Shown here: one piece after another, positions 35,226-41,745 of the stretch
Layout: every line of letters starts with the position of its first letter
How positions within the stretch are numbered: the stretch's first letter is position 1
IMG/VR virus record: IMGVR_UViG_3300021438_000023
Span: 1 to 44,905 of that record
Direction: 5' to 3' (one strand)
Length of the DNA stretch: 44,905 bases
Origin: a virus
The notes under the pieces: generated by a model
The model's input: the letters and a program-made list of their open reading frames with translations, nothing else
Told to the model about the DNA's origin: nothing
Databases searched by the model: none
Program-made: the position numbers and the translations under genes

Positions 35226-35905
35226 ACTTTGTCTTTCGGTAATAGTTCCCTAAGAATACAAGCAGCGCCCAGATAGTCGTTTGTACGAGCATTAGAGTCG
35301 AATTTGCCATCGTAGGTATAGCGACCACTTGGATGAATTTTGTCAGTACAAGACCACAAATAACAGGAAGCAAGCCCGCGTTTCTTATACCCCCATCCAT
35401 TGTAAGCCTCCATCGACTTAAGCATATCAACGATTGTCCATTGATCTGTGTAGTTATATTTATCCAAGCCATCAAAGCGCAAAGCATCTACGGCAGCCTG
35501 TTGCCAAGAATCAAACGGACCACGTCCGCGGGGAACATTGCGAGTAGGACCGGGGAGCGGGTCGCCATTGTGTAAGCAAGTGTTGAAGTTAAGGCTCGCT
35601 TCTCTCCAGTGAATTGCTGCCACCATCTGCCATGGTATATGGGTCACGTGTTCGATAAATACGTAGCGGTTTTTATTATCATAGATAACCTGGATAGCAC
35701 GAGTAAGATCTCGTAGCTGCTCCCGATCTACTACGAATGATCTATATCTGTCGAAGTACCAGTCATCACTTCCAAAAGCGTACTGCTTCGGGGCCTCTAC
35801 CTTTGGCTCTTCCTTCTTTGGAGGATCTACCTTGGTTGGTTCCTCTACCTTTGGGGCTGGTTTAGTTAGCCAGGATTTTATTAGTGTCAGAATCTTTTGT
35901 AGCAT
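35222..35905 (-). CDS. Peptidoglycan-degrading enzyme (endolysin candidate)
   Basis: A 227-residue protein. N-terminus (residues 1-15) is an amphipathic helix, followed by a Pro/Lys/Glu linker (16-42). The catalytic domain contains AAIHWREASLNFNTCLHNGD, with Glu102 as the probable acid, then GPFDSWQQAAVDAL and YNGWGYKKRGLASCYLWSC. This pattern is a phage lysozyme-like family that cuts glycan strands. The gene sits in the leftward early operon before the helicase, far from the holin-like genes at 18743. AGGGGGAG precedes ATG 35905. It may also be a virion-independent early wall enzyme. Confidence 0.85.
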   Translation of the reverse strand: MLQKILTLIKSWLTKPAPKVEEPTKVDPPKKEEPKVEAPKQYAFGSDDWYFDRYRSFVVDREQLRDLTRAIQVIYDNKNRYVFIEHVTHIPWQMVAAIHWREASLNFNTCLHNGDPLPGPTRNVPRGRGPFDSWQQAAVDALRFDGLDKYNYTDQWTIVDMLKSMEAYNGWGYKKRGLASCYLWSCTDKIHPSGRYTYDGKFDSNARTNDYLGAACILRELLPKDKV

Positions 35906-36104
35906 ATGCAGCTCCCCCTTGATAAGGCCTTGTTATTGTATTCTTTTGTTCTACCCAGACAATTAAAAAGTGTCCGTTCGATTTCTGTAGAATATATTCA
36001 ATGTGTCCATCGATCACTAGATTGATAAAAGGATCTTGAATCTCTTTTATAGTCACTTCTAATTCATCTACTGTCACACTCTTTGCGTACCATTGTTTAA
36101 TCAT
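35862..36104 (-). CDS. Small early protein, unknown
   Basis: An 80-residue protein. Start ATG 36104 follows AGGTGG; a longer form from 36122 lacks a good site. Strand-rich (VDELEVTIKEIQDPFINLVI, HFLIVWVEQKNTITR). It overlaps the lytic enzyme gene by 44 bases. Family not recognised. Confidence 0.6.
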   Translation of the reverse strand: MIKQWYAKSVTVDELEVTIKEIQDPFINLVIDGHIEYILQKSNGHFLIVWVEQKNTITRPYQGGAAYATKDSDTNKILAN

Positions 36105-36340
36105 AAATCCACCTGTATACATGGTTGAGATAGTCTGTTCTCATGTCTGACTTTGTCGTGCCAATACTCAATGAAAGCATCGATGTCTTTGATTGCTATG
36201 TACTTCATGCACTCATTTTTAAATTCACTGTGAACTTCAATTGTTAGTGTGTCATCGAAAAGTTCATATTTAACAGATAAAGAAACCCCATGAAGTCTTG
36301 CGAACTCTAGCAATTTGTTTAAGTCGTAATTATTTTTCAT
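36101..36340 (-). CDS. Small early protein, unknown
   Basis: A 79-residue protein with an N-terminal helix (YDLNKLLEFARLHGVSLSV), a beta pair (ELFDDTLTIEVHSEF) and a helical end (IKDIDAFIEYWHDKVRHENR). Family not recognised. It overlaps its upstream neighbour by 4 bases and its downstream neighbour by 4, so it is part of the same early polycistron. Confidence 0.62.
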   Translation of the reverse strand: MKNNYDLNKLLEFARLHGVSLSVKYELFDDTLTIEVHSEFKNECMKYIAIKDIDAFIEYWHDKVRHENRLSQPCIQVDL

Positions 36341-36603
36341 TTCTTATCCACCTCATTGAGCGCGTCGTGTGCTACCATACAATTTCCATCACAGTAGTCA
36401 GTCCCGAAGTCTATCGCTATTTTCTCCAAAGCCTCGCGCATTATCTTGTTTTGGCGTTCTAGTTCCGCATAGGCGGAGTATTCGATGACATGAAGGCAAC
36501 GAGGGTCAATTAAAGTTTTATTTCTATCAACATCAAATGGGATGACAAAAGCCTCTCTGTCGTTAGATTGTTGCTTTATCCAAAATTCTCTCGGCTTACT
36601 CAT
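36337..36603 (-). CDS. Small early protein of a common phage type
   Basis: An 88-residue protein: MSKPREFWIKQQSNDREAFV, then VIEYSAYAELERQNKIMREA and a Cys pair in DYCDGNCMVAHDAL. The EYSAY.ELE helix followed by a short C-terminal part is common in phage and prophage accessory proteins; biochemical role unknown. Overlaps both neighbours by a few bases. Confidence 0.65.
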   Translation of the reverse strand: MSKPREFWIKQQSNDREAFVIPFDVDRNKTLIDPRCLHVIEYSAYAELERQNKIMREALEKIAIDFGTDYCDGNCMVAHDALNEVDKK

Positions 36604-36907
36604 CTTTTGCCCCTTTATAGTCGATTAAGGCGTGACGGGCGCGTCTGCCGAAATCATCTTCAATAGACGAAGTTTGTTTTTTATTGCCAGGAATAGAGAT
36701 GTTTACACAATAGTCTAGGTATTTAGCTTCATTTGCATAAAATTCCAAAGCCTCCACAAGCTCATCAATTTCCTTCTGCATTTCAGCTTGCATCCAATTG
36801 GCTCCGTCAATAAAAGCATCAAGTGAATTTGTATTAAATTCATTCTTAATTTCCTCTTCATTGTAAGCTAGTGCAGCATCATCAAGGCGTTCTTTTAGTG
36901 GTTTCAT
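36596..36907 (-). CDS. Small early protein, helical
   Basis: A 103-residue acidic helical protein (MKPLKERLDDAALAYNEEEI, IDGANWMQAEMQKEIDELVE). The DGANW..AEM motif recurs in phage early proteins of the same general type as the neighbouring gene. Function unknown. Start ATG 36907 overlaps the stop of the lipoprotein gene upstream. Confidence 0.64.
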   Translation of the reverse strand: MKPLKERLDDAALAYNEEEIKNEFNTNSLDAFIDGANWMQAEMQKEIDELVEALEFYANEAKYLDYCVNISIPGNKKQTSSIEDDFGRRARHALIDYKGAKDE

Positions 36908-37104
36908 TTACAAATCTTCTCAAATTTAAAAACAGGCGGATTAATATAAATGTTTCCACTGGCGCAGTCGATAACCCTAAAAGTCGTGCTGTTTATATAA
37001 TCATTACAAATATCTTCTCCGATTTTAACTTTGGCTTGGCAAGATTTTGCATTTTCGCCTGAATTGCAGCCAATTAGCATTATCAATAAAAATAAATATC
37101 TCAT
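36904..37104 (-). CDS. Small lipoprotein, possible exclusion factor
   Basis: A 66-residue protein with an N-terminal signal and lipobox LIGC (Cys13), so the mature form would be about 54 residues and membrane-anchored outside the cytoplasm. Four further Cys (SCQ, ICN, DCA and ICK) could form two disulphides. AAGGAG precedes ATG 37104. Early lipoproteins of this size often block superinfection by binding a receptor; that is inference. It lies in the leftward early operon, not the lysis cluster. Confidence 0.65.
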   Translation of the reverse strand: MRYLFLLIMLIGCNSGENAKSCQAKVKIGEDICNDYINSTTFRVIDCASGNIYINPPVFKFEKICK

Positions 37105-37216
37105 CTCTCACTCCTTAAAGCGGCTTTCGGACATGAACTGGGGCCCCCAGATAGCTCCTTATCAACTTTTTAACGTCTTACGGATAACTAATGTCATAGT
37201 CCTACTCGCCTATATA
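37105..37216 (-). promoter_or_regulatory. Intergenic region with a CTGGGG dyad
   Basis: The 112 bases between two leftward genes hold a perfect 6-bp dyad, CTGGGG C CCCCAG at 37138-37150, and a short leader frame of eight codons ending in the ribosome site of the lipoprotein gene. No convincing sigma70 promoter was found. The dyad could be a protein-binding site or a small RNA stem. Confidence 0.4.
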
Positions 37217-37429
37217 TTAATACCTAACAATCTCAGTGAAATTTCCTTCTTTACCTGCTATTGCCTTAGTACCAAAAAACATTGCTGTTTCTATGTGGGT
37301 TTTAAATACCGCTTTTTCTCGACCTTCTGGCATTAACTCAAGAGCCTTTTCGCAGGCATCTGCCATTTTACTTTTTAATAAAGCAACCTCTTCAAATCCC
37401 TTTTCATTTAACTTGTGCGTATCGAACAT
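37217..37429 (-). CDS. Acb2/Tad1-like cyclic-nucleotide sponge candidate
   Basis: A 70-residue, two-helix protein. Residues 6-30 form one helix (KLNEKGFEEVALLKSKMADA) and 33-58 a second with MPEGREKAVFKTHIETAMFF. The pattern R-(E)-x-A-x-x-(K)-T-x-x-E-x-A-M-(W/F) in a short helical hairpin matches Acb2-type proteins, small phage hexamers that bind cyclic oligonucleotide or cADPR-type signals and block CBASS or Thoeris defence. The match is by pattern only. ATG 37429 follows AAGGGGA, in preference to 37453. The leader holds a predicted pseudoknot. Confidence 0.55.
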   Translation of the reverse strand: MFDTHKLNEKGFEEVALLKSKMADACEKALELMPEGREKAVFKTHIETAMFFGTKAIAGKEGNFTEIVRY

Positions 37430-37448
37430 ATTGTCCCCTTTTGTTATT

Positions 37449-37526
37449 CCCACAACTCACCCGTTAGTTGAACAAAGTCGGGCTAGGACTAATCCCTTTT
37501 ACTGGCGAGTGTGGGGGTTCAACTAA
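37449..37526 (-). ncRNA. Predicted H-type pseudoknot leader RNA
   Basis: Two interleaved stems. Stem A: TTAGTTGAAC (37464-37473) with GTTCAACTAA (37517-37526), 10 perfect pairs. Stem B: 37449-37461 with 37504-37515, 11 Watson-Crick pairs plus one G-U that pairs only in minus-strand RNA, with one bulged base. The order B', A', B, A makes a pseudoknot with nearly abutting stems and a 30-base loop. Stem A includes the stop codon of the upstream gene, and the 3' end on the minus strand lies 8 bases before the ribosome site of the Acb2-like gene. It does not fold as a tRNA. Confidence 0.55.
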
Positions 37527-37761
37527 ATCCTAATTTCCTATTGTATCTCTTCCTGCAGTACTCATCCCAGAACTCAGCAAAGTCTGGGTGACCAATCAAA
37601 ACAGGCTGCCAGTACATCCAATCAAAGCCGCACTTCTTGGCAGCAAGGACCGGGGACCAGCCCTCTATAAGTTGCTCTTTAAATCTTGGTATTAAAGCAA
37701 CGATATCATCCTTGTTTGTTCTCTTAAGAGTACGACTCTTCTTCTCTGGTGCTAGTAACAT
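37519..37761 (-). CDS. Small helix-turn-helix-like protein
   Basis: An 80-residue protein, basic at the start (MLLAPEKKSRTLKRTNKDDI), with helical segments IPRFKEQLIEGWSPVLAAKK and CGFDWMYWQPVLIGHPDFAE. The VLAAKKCGFDWMYW region looks like a turn between two helices as in small DNA-binding domains of phage regulators or TerS-like proteins. Family not recognised. Its stop lies within the predicted leader pseudoknot. Confidence 0.55.
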   Translation of the reverse strand: MLLAPEKKSRTLKRTNKDDIVALIPRFKEQLIEGWSPVLAAKKCGFDWMYWQPVLIGHPDFAEFWDEYCRKRYNRKLGFS

Positions 37762-38054
37762 CCCGACTCCTGAAGGATAAACTGCTCTTCATCCTTTTCT
37801 AACTCAGGCACAGCAACTTCATAAAACTCACCAGTCCACTCATCAAGAAGGACTGCGTAGTTTATAAAACGCTTGCCGTTGTCATCTTCGCTGAACTCGT
37901 AAAATAAATGTGGATCCTTCATGTCGCCAGTGTTGGGGAAAACACCCGGCTTGAAACGATAGCTCTTAGAGCTTTTCTTATCTACATAATCATAGACATT
38001 ATATTTATAGATCTCACCCTCCGGAACATTTCTAATATAATTTAATACTAACAT
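37752..38054 (-). CDS. Small early protein, unknown
   Basis: A 100-residue acidic protein (MLVLNYIRNVPEGEIYKYNV; EFSEDDNGKRFINYAVLLDE) with mixed strands and helices; the end (ELEKDEEQFILQESGCY) is acidic. Family not recognised. It overlaps the next gene's start by 10 bases and its upstream gene's end by 7. Confidence 0.6.
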   Translation of the reverse strand: MLVLNYIRNVPEGEIYKYNVYDYVDKKSSKSYRFKPGVFPNTGDMKDPHLFYEFSEDDNGKRFINYAVLLDEWTGEFYEVAVPELEKDEEQFILQESGCY

Positions 38055-38260
38055 ATCTGCCTCGCTTGATTATTTCTTCGATTCACTTTCTGAGTACACA
38101 GTGAGCACATATCTCCAAGGTGTACTTTATGCTTTGGTATAAAACTCTTTCCACATTTTGTGCAAGCTCTTTTTCTACATGGTGTGCATATACCTGATGC
38201 GTTAACAACCATGCGGCCGCACCCTTTTAGGCACGGCTCTTTATCATAATGAGCGGGCAT
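38048..38260 (-). CDS. Two-ribbon zinc-finger protein
   Basis: A 70-residue protein with eight paired Cys: CLKGC (10, 14), CTPC (25, 28), CTKC (33, 36) and CSLC (52, 55). This spacing fits two four-Cys zinc ribbons, followed by a basic tail (KVNRRNNQARQIC). ATG 38260 follows a strong AGGAGGAAG; the longer frame from 38287 lies in the upstream gene. Function could be nucleic-acid binding or inhibition of a host factor. Confidence 0.78.
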   Translation of the reverse strand: MPAHYDKEPCLKGCGRMVVNASGICTPCRKRACTKCGKSFIPKHKVHLGDMCSLCTQKVNRRNNQARQIC

Positions 38261-38459
38261 CTGCTTCCTCCTGAGAAAGCTCACCATCGATCACATTCTT
38301 TAAATACTTAAGAGTCTGCTCGTATGAAGAGAAGTGAAGCTTTATAAGCTCACCGTGAAAATCTAATCTTAAATAATATCCGTTAACTAACTTTGTAATA
38401 GTTACAGAGTCTAAGATCGTTTTTATATTTCTTTCATTTAATAACTCTATCGGGTCCAT
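38244..38459 (-). CDS. Small early protein under a dyad-controlled start
   Basis: A 71-residue protein: MDPIELLNERNIKTILDSVT, then beta-type VNGYYLRLDFHGELIKLHFS and a helical end (LKNVIDGELSQEEADARSL). Family not recognised. Its ribosome site GGAG is partly inside an 8-bp inverted repeat (38461-38485). Overlaps the zinc-finger gene by 17 bases. Confidence 0.62.
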   Translation of the reverse strand: MDPIELLNERNIKTILDSVTITKLVNGYYLRLDFHGELIKLHFSSYEQTLKYLKNVIDGELSQEEADARSL

Positions 38460-38460
38460 G

Positions 38461-38489
38461 ACTGTCTCCTTGTTGATGAGACAGTGATA
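38461..38489 (-). promoter_or_regulatory. Promoter edge with ribosome-site-masking dyad
   Basis: A perfect 8-bp inverted repeat, ACTGTCTC (38461-38468) and GAGACAGT (38478-38485), with a 9-base loop, surrounds the ribosome site of the gene starting at 38459. On the minus strand a -10-like TATCAC (38484-38489) overlaps its outer arm, with TTGATC 16 bases upstream. The dyad could be an operator at the transcription start, or an RNA hairpin that hides GGAG. Both readings give negative control. Confidence 0.45.
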
Positions 38490-38507
38490 GCATAAATTAT
38501 TCGGGGA

Positions 38508-38822
38508 TCAAGAAAATTTTTGTCTTTTTTTACGAAAGCAGAAATTCTTCCTAAGTTCCACCGATGCGTTATGGCAAATTGTCTCCTCAACATCGCTATT
38601 TAACGATGTGTGATATAATCCAACTTCTGCCATTACTGCATGAAAGAACTCATGAAAAAAGATTTCTTCTTTATCATCCTTTGAAAGACCGTGTGTTATG
38701 AAAATTGTCTTTGATGCGGGGTCTATGTAACCATCGACTGGCTTACCGTCCATCGTAAGCCTCCATTTATATTGAATTTTCCAAAGATTGCCACGGATGA
38801 AAATTTCTTTAGGTATGTTCAT
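38508..38822 (-). CDS. Small zinc metalloprotease-like protein
   Basis: A 104-residue protein with a metal site HEFFH (His57, Glu58, His61) in IFFHEFFHAVMAEVGLY and a downstream acidic helix (SDVEETICHNASVELR) where a third ligand would lie. It resembles compact phage peptidase domains of the ImmA/IrrE or SprT type but lacks extra domains. Such proteins can cleave repressors or host proteins. The start follows a ribosome-site-like AAGGGG; the region upstream (38823-38911) is shared with the divergent primase gene. Confidence 0.75.
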   Translation of the reverse strand: MNIPKEIFIRGNLWKIQYKWRLTMDGKPVDGYIDPASKTIFITHGLSKDDKEEIFFHEFFHAVMAEVGLYHTSLNSDVEETICHNASVELRKNFCFRKKRQKFS

Positions 38823-38911
38823 TAAACCCCTTAAGCGAAATTTTTCTTGCCTCGCTCGTTAAATTATAGCTACCCTGGCACTTCAGCACAACAAACCAAA
38901 GGACAAAAATC
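38823..38911. promoter_or_regulatory. Divergent intergenic region
   Basis: The 89 bases between the leftward metalloprotease gene and the rightward primase-helicase gene. On the plus strand TTGCCT and TATAGC are 13 apart, too close for a good promoter; a weaker TTTTCT gives a 17-base spacing. AAAGGA near 38900 is the ribosome site for 38912. A promoter is expected here but the call is weak. Confidence 0.35.
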
Positions 38912-41359
38912 ATGATTTATCTGTATAAGAAACTAGGACCGGGGGCCATGGTCCAGATCCCAGGCGTGGGATATAACTCAATCCAGGAGCTATTTACCAA
39001 GGGCTATTCTGGTCGAGATAATACAAACATTTATTATTCCGTGCACCATACTTTACCTGGAAATGAACGCTACTTCACAAAGTGCGAATATCTCTATTAC
39101 GACATCGACAAAGTCGACAAGACTAAAGGCTGGGAACTTTACCTTAAGGCCGTGTCAGAAGCTTTGTGCATACCAGAGAAGTCAATCAACGTGGTGTTAT
39201 CTGGTAACGGGTACCACTTCCTAATCAAGCTCACAAATAATAGGCACTTCAACGAAGACACCTATTTCCAATCGCTCAGACCTTATTATAAAAAAAGCAT
39301 GGACCTAATTTCTGCAAAGCTAGCAGAAAATAATATCCCTGGTAAAATTGACATGGTCTTCGATAAGGGCCGTATCCTAAGAGTACCAGGTACACTCAAT
39401 GAAAAAGAGGGACTACCCACAGTAGAAAGCTCTTTGCTTCAGATCTCAAACGATGAAATTGATTTTGATTTAAAGTCGGTTAGTCACTTAAGTGTTATTG
39501 TTAGTGCGAGAAGAGACCAGGCTCAAGTGATCACACAAGAGCCTACCCTCAGCATCAACAACAACAGAGAACCATTGCCAGCTAAGGTGGCAGAAGTTCC
39601 AAGTGAAGTCAAGGAAACAATTGCCCCTAACTATTACGAGTGGATCGGGGGACAACCAGATCAAGAGGGAGTTCTCACAGGCTGTGAGTTCCTCAAGTGG
39701 TCAGCATTAAACCAAACCGAAGTCTCTGAACCCCAGTGGTATGCAGCTTTATCTATTACTTCACGCCTTCCAGACTGGAATAAAATCAGTCATGCTATCA
39801 GCTCCAATCATCCTAAGTACAATGCGCGGGAAACAGACGAAAAGATTCAACAAGCTCTACAGTCTGCAGGACCTAGGACTTGTGAGAATATCTCATGTCT
39901 ATGGGATGGCTGCGGAACGTGCCCCAATAATGGCAAGGTGAAAAGCCCCATACAACTCACAGGCCCTAACTTCATCGCCACAGAACAGACAGGCTTCTAC
40001 AATATAGTGCAAGCAAACAATGGCCGCGTGAAACACGTACCAAACTATCAAGACCTGATGAAGAAGTTCACTATCGAGACTCCATACGTCTCCAGAAATG
40101 AGCAAATCTACACTTGGGATGGCTTGGTATACAATGAACTCCCAATGATCGCCGTTGAAAATTATGCCTATGAGAAAATGAACCCTAAGCCAGACTCTCG
40201 CATAACTGCAGAATTTAGGAAGCTTATTACCATGACTAACTTAATGCTTGATAACCAAATCGGGGTCACTAACCACAAAATCAACCTAAAAAATGGTGTG
40301 TATGACCTACTTTCTGGTACATTGGCCCCGCACTCACCAAAGAATTTCTTCACGTCTCACATAGACTGTAACTTCGAACCGGGGGCCACGTGCCCTAACT
40401 TCAAGTCTTGGTTAGAAGAAGTATGCTCACACGACAAAGAAAAAGAGGAAGCACTTCTTGATTACATGGCCTATGCACTAGCAGGAACCGATCAAGACAA
40501 TGAATTGGTTTTAATCCTCACAGGTGAAGGCCAGAACGGTAAGTCAACCTTTATGAAAATCATGAAAATGTTGTTTGGTACGTCTATGAGTTCCACTACC
40601 GCCAAGAAGCTCGCTAGCCCCTTTGGTAAGTATGCCCTAGAAAATAGAGCCATATGCCTTTTAGAGGAAGTCCCAAGCTATAAAGATAGGGATTTCTGGG
40701 AAGAAGTGAAGAACATTTCAAGCGGTGGGTACGTAGAAATTGAACGCAAATTCCAGATGCCATACGAGCACCGTGTGCGCTGCCGCTTGGTAATGACTTG
40801 CAACAAATTACCCGGCGGAACTGACATCACTTTCGGATTCATGCGCCGATTGCTTATAATACCCTTCACCTATACCGTGCCACAGGAACAAAAACGCGGC
40901 GGATTCGAAAAGCAATTCACCAAAGAAATGCCGGGAATCCTAAATGAACTACTCGCCCGCATCGAAAAGCTAAAAGAGCGGGGCTTCATGCTCACTATTC
41001 CACAAGCGTCACGGCTAGCCGCGGAAGCGTACGAACTTGAAAAGGATAATATTGCCCGCTTCACAGTAGAAAAGGTAAGGATTCACTCTGAAGTCTTGCC
41101 AGTACCAAAAAATAAAGTCTCAGACGTGGTCCTATATACGTCGACCGGAATCCCCTTGATCAATATCCCAAAAGTCTACACAAGCCATTACTTGCCATGG
41201 TGTGAAGAGGAGGGCATCAAGTACCCGGAAACCAAGCGGGCCTTCTCAATAAACTTTATCAAGACTGTGAAGTCAAAAGTAGGTCTTGAGGTCGACCAAA
41301 TAAAAAGCAATAACGGTGACCTTCAAAATTATGTCGTCGGCGGCATTATCCTCAAATAA
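38912..41359 (+). CDS. Primase-helicase (AEP-like primase plus SF3 helicase)
   Basis: An 815-residue replication initiator. Residues about 1-200 look like an archaeo-eukaryotic primase: YYDIDK (62-67), SGNGYHFLIK (97-106) and KIDMVFDKGR (145-154). Residues 324-337 hold a Cys cluster (CENISC, CGTC). The helicase has Walker A GEGQNGKST (538-546), Walker B-like ICLLEEVPS (581-589) and sensor VMTCNKLPGG (627-636), as in D5/P4-type helicases. It opens the origin, unwinds and primes. Codon use is richer in C-ending codons than neighbours. It is the only rightward gene in this leftward block. Confidence 0.92.
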   Translation: MIYLYKKLGPGAMVQIPGVGYNSIQELFTKGYSGRDNTNIYYSVHHTLPGNERYFTKCEYLYYDIDKVDKTKGWELYLKAVSEALCIPEKSINVVLSGNGYHFLIKLTNNRHFNEDTYFQSLRPYYKKSMDLISAKLAENNIPGKIDMVFDKGRILRVPGTLNEKEGLPTVESSLLQISNDEIDFDLKSVSHLSVIVSARRDQAQVITQEPTLSINNNREPLPAKVAEVPSEVKETIAPNYYEWIGGQPDQEGVLTGCEFLKWSALNQTEVSEPQWYAALSITSRLPDWNKISHAISSNHPKYNARETDEKIQQALQSAGPRTCENISCLWDGCGTCPNNGKVKSPIQLTGPNFIATEQTGFYNIVQANNGRVKHVPNYQDLMKKFTIETPYVSRNEQIYTWDGLVYNELPMIAVENYAYEKMNPKPDSRITAEFRKLITMTNLMLDNQIGVTNHKINLKNGVYDLLSGTLAPHSPKNFFTSHIDCNFEPGATCPNFKSWLEEVCSHDKEKEEALLDYMAYALAGTDQDNELVLILTGEGQNGKSTFMKIMKMLFGTSMSSTTAKKLASPFGKYALENRAICLLEEVPSYKDRDFWEEVKNISSGGYVEIERKFQMPYEHRVRCRLVMTCNKLPGGTDITFGFMRRLLIIPFTYTVPQEQKRGGFEKQFTKEMPGILNELLARIEKLKERGFMLTIPQASRLAAEAYELEKDNIARFTVEKVRIHSEVLPVPKNKVSDVVLYTSTGIPLINIPKVYTSHYLPWCEEEGIKYPETKRAFSINFIKTVKSKVGLEVDQIKSNNGDLQNYVVGGIILK

Positions 41360-41376
41360 TGAATCGGGGCCCCAGC

Positions 41377-41730
41377 CTATGGGGTCACCGAATAAGCCTT
41401 GTCATACTTTCCCAGATAAAAATAGCAATAATAATTTGGCTGATTACCATAGTCGCCCGTCTCATGATAACTGACCGGGGCAATCTCACGGACTATCGAA
41501 TAGACTTTTATCCCAAGCTCTTTTAATTCTTTGGGCTCCCGGTCTATGTGATAGGGATTCACACAATGACCTTTTGTAAGATCTTCCGAGACTTGCATCG
41601 GCCCCGCTTTCAATACTATGTTGACTGTGCTGTAATGTTCCCAAGTGACAGACCAAACATAAGGCTTTGGAAATGCCTTCTTAATTTCTTCTCTTATTTT
41701 CTTTACTTTGTCTTTCTCAATGTAAGCCAT
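41377..41730 (-). CDS. LPD29-like protein
   Basis: A 117-residue protein: MAYIEKDKVKKIREEIKKAF, then PKPYVWSVTWEHYSTVNIVL, and a Tyr-rich end (NQPNYYCYFYLGKYDKAYSV). This two-part layout, a K/R-rich helix followed by a beta domain ending in YYC...G.YDK.Y.VT, matches LPD29-type domains of phage and plasmid polyvalent proteins, of unknown activity. Convergent with the primase gene; a short CCCCA-TGGGG hairpin (41370-41384) overlaps its 3' end. Confidence 0.65.
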   Translation of the reverse strand: MAYIEKDKVKKIREEIKKAFPKPYVWSVTWEHYSTVNIVLKAGPMQVSEDLTKGHCVNPYHIDREPKELKELGIKVYSIVREIAPVSYHETGDYGNQPNYYCYFYLGKYDKAYSVTP

Positions 41731-41745
41731 AATTACTCACTCCTT

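Noticed and set aside
37430-37530. A tRNA-like reading of the structured leader (a GGTTCAA-like segment).
   Set aside because: No acceptor stem, anticodon arm or CCA-compatible end could be formed; the pairing is a pseudoknot, not a cloverleaf.
41370-41384. Hairpin CCCCA-GCCTA-TGGGG as a bidirectional terminator between convergent genes.
   Set aside because: The stem has five pairs and neither side has a T run, so it is recorded only as a possible weak structure.
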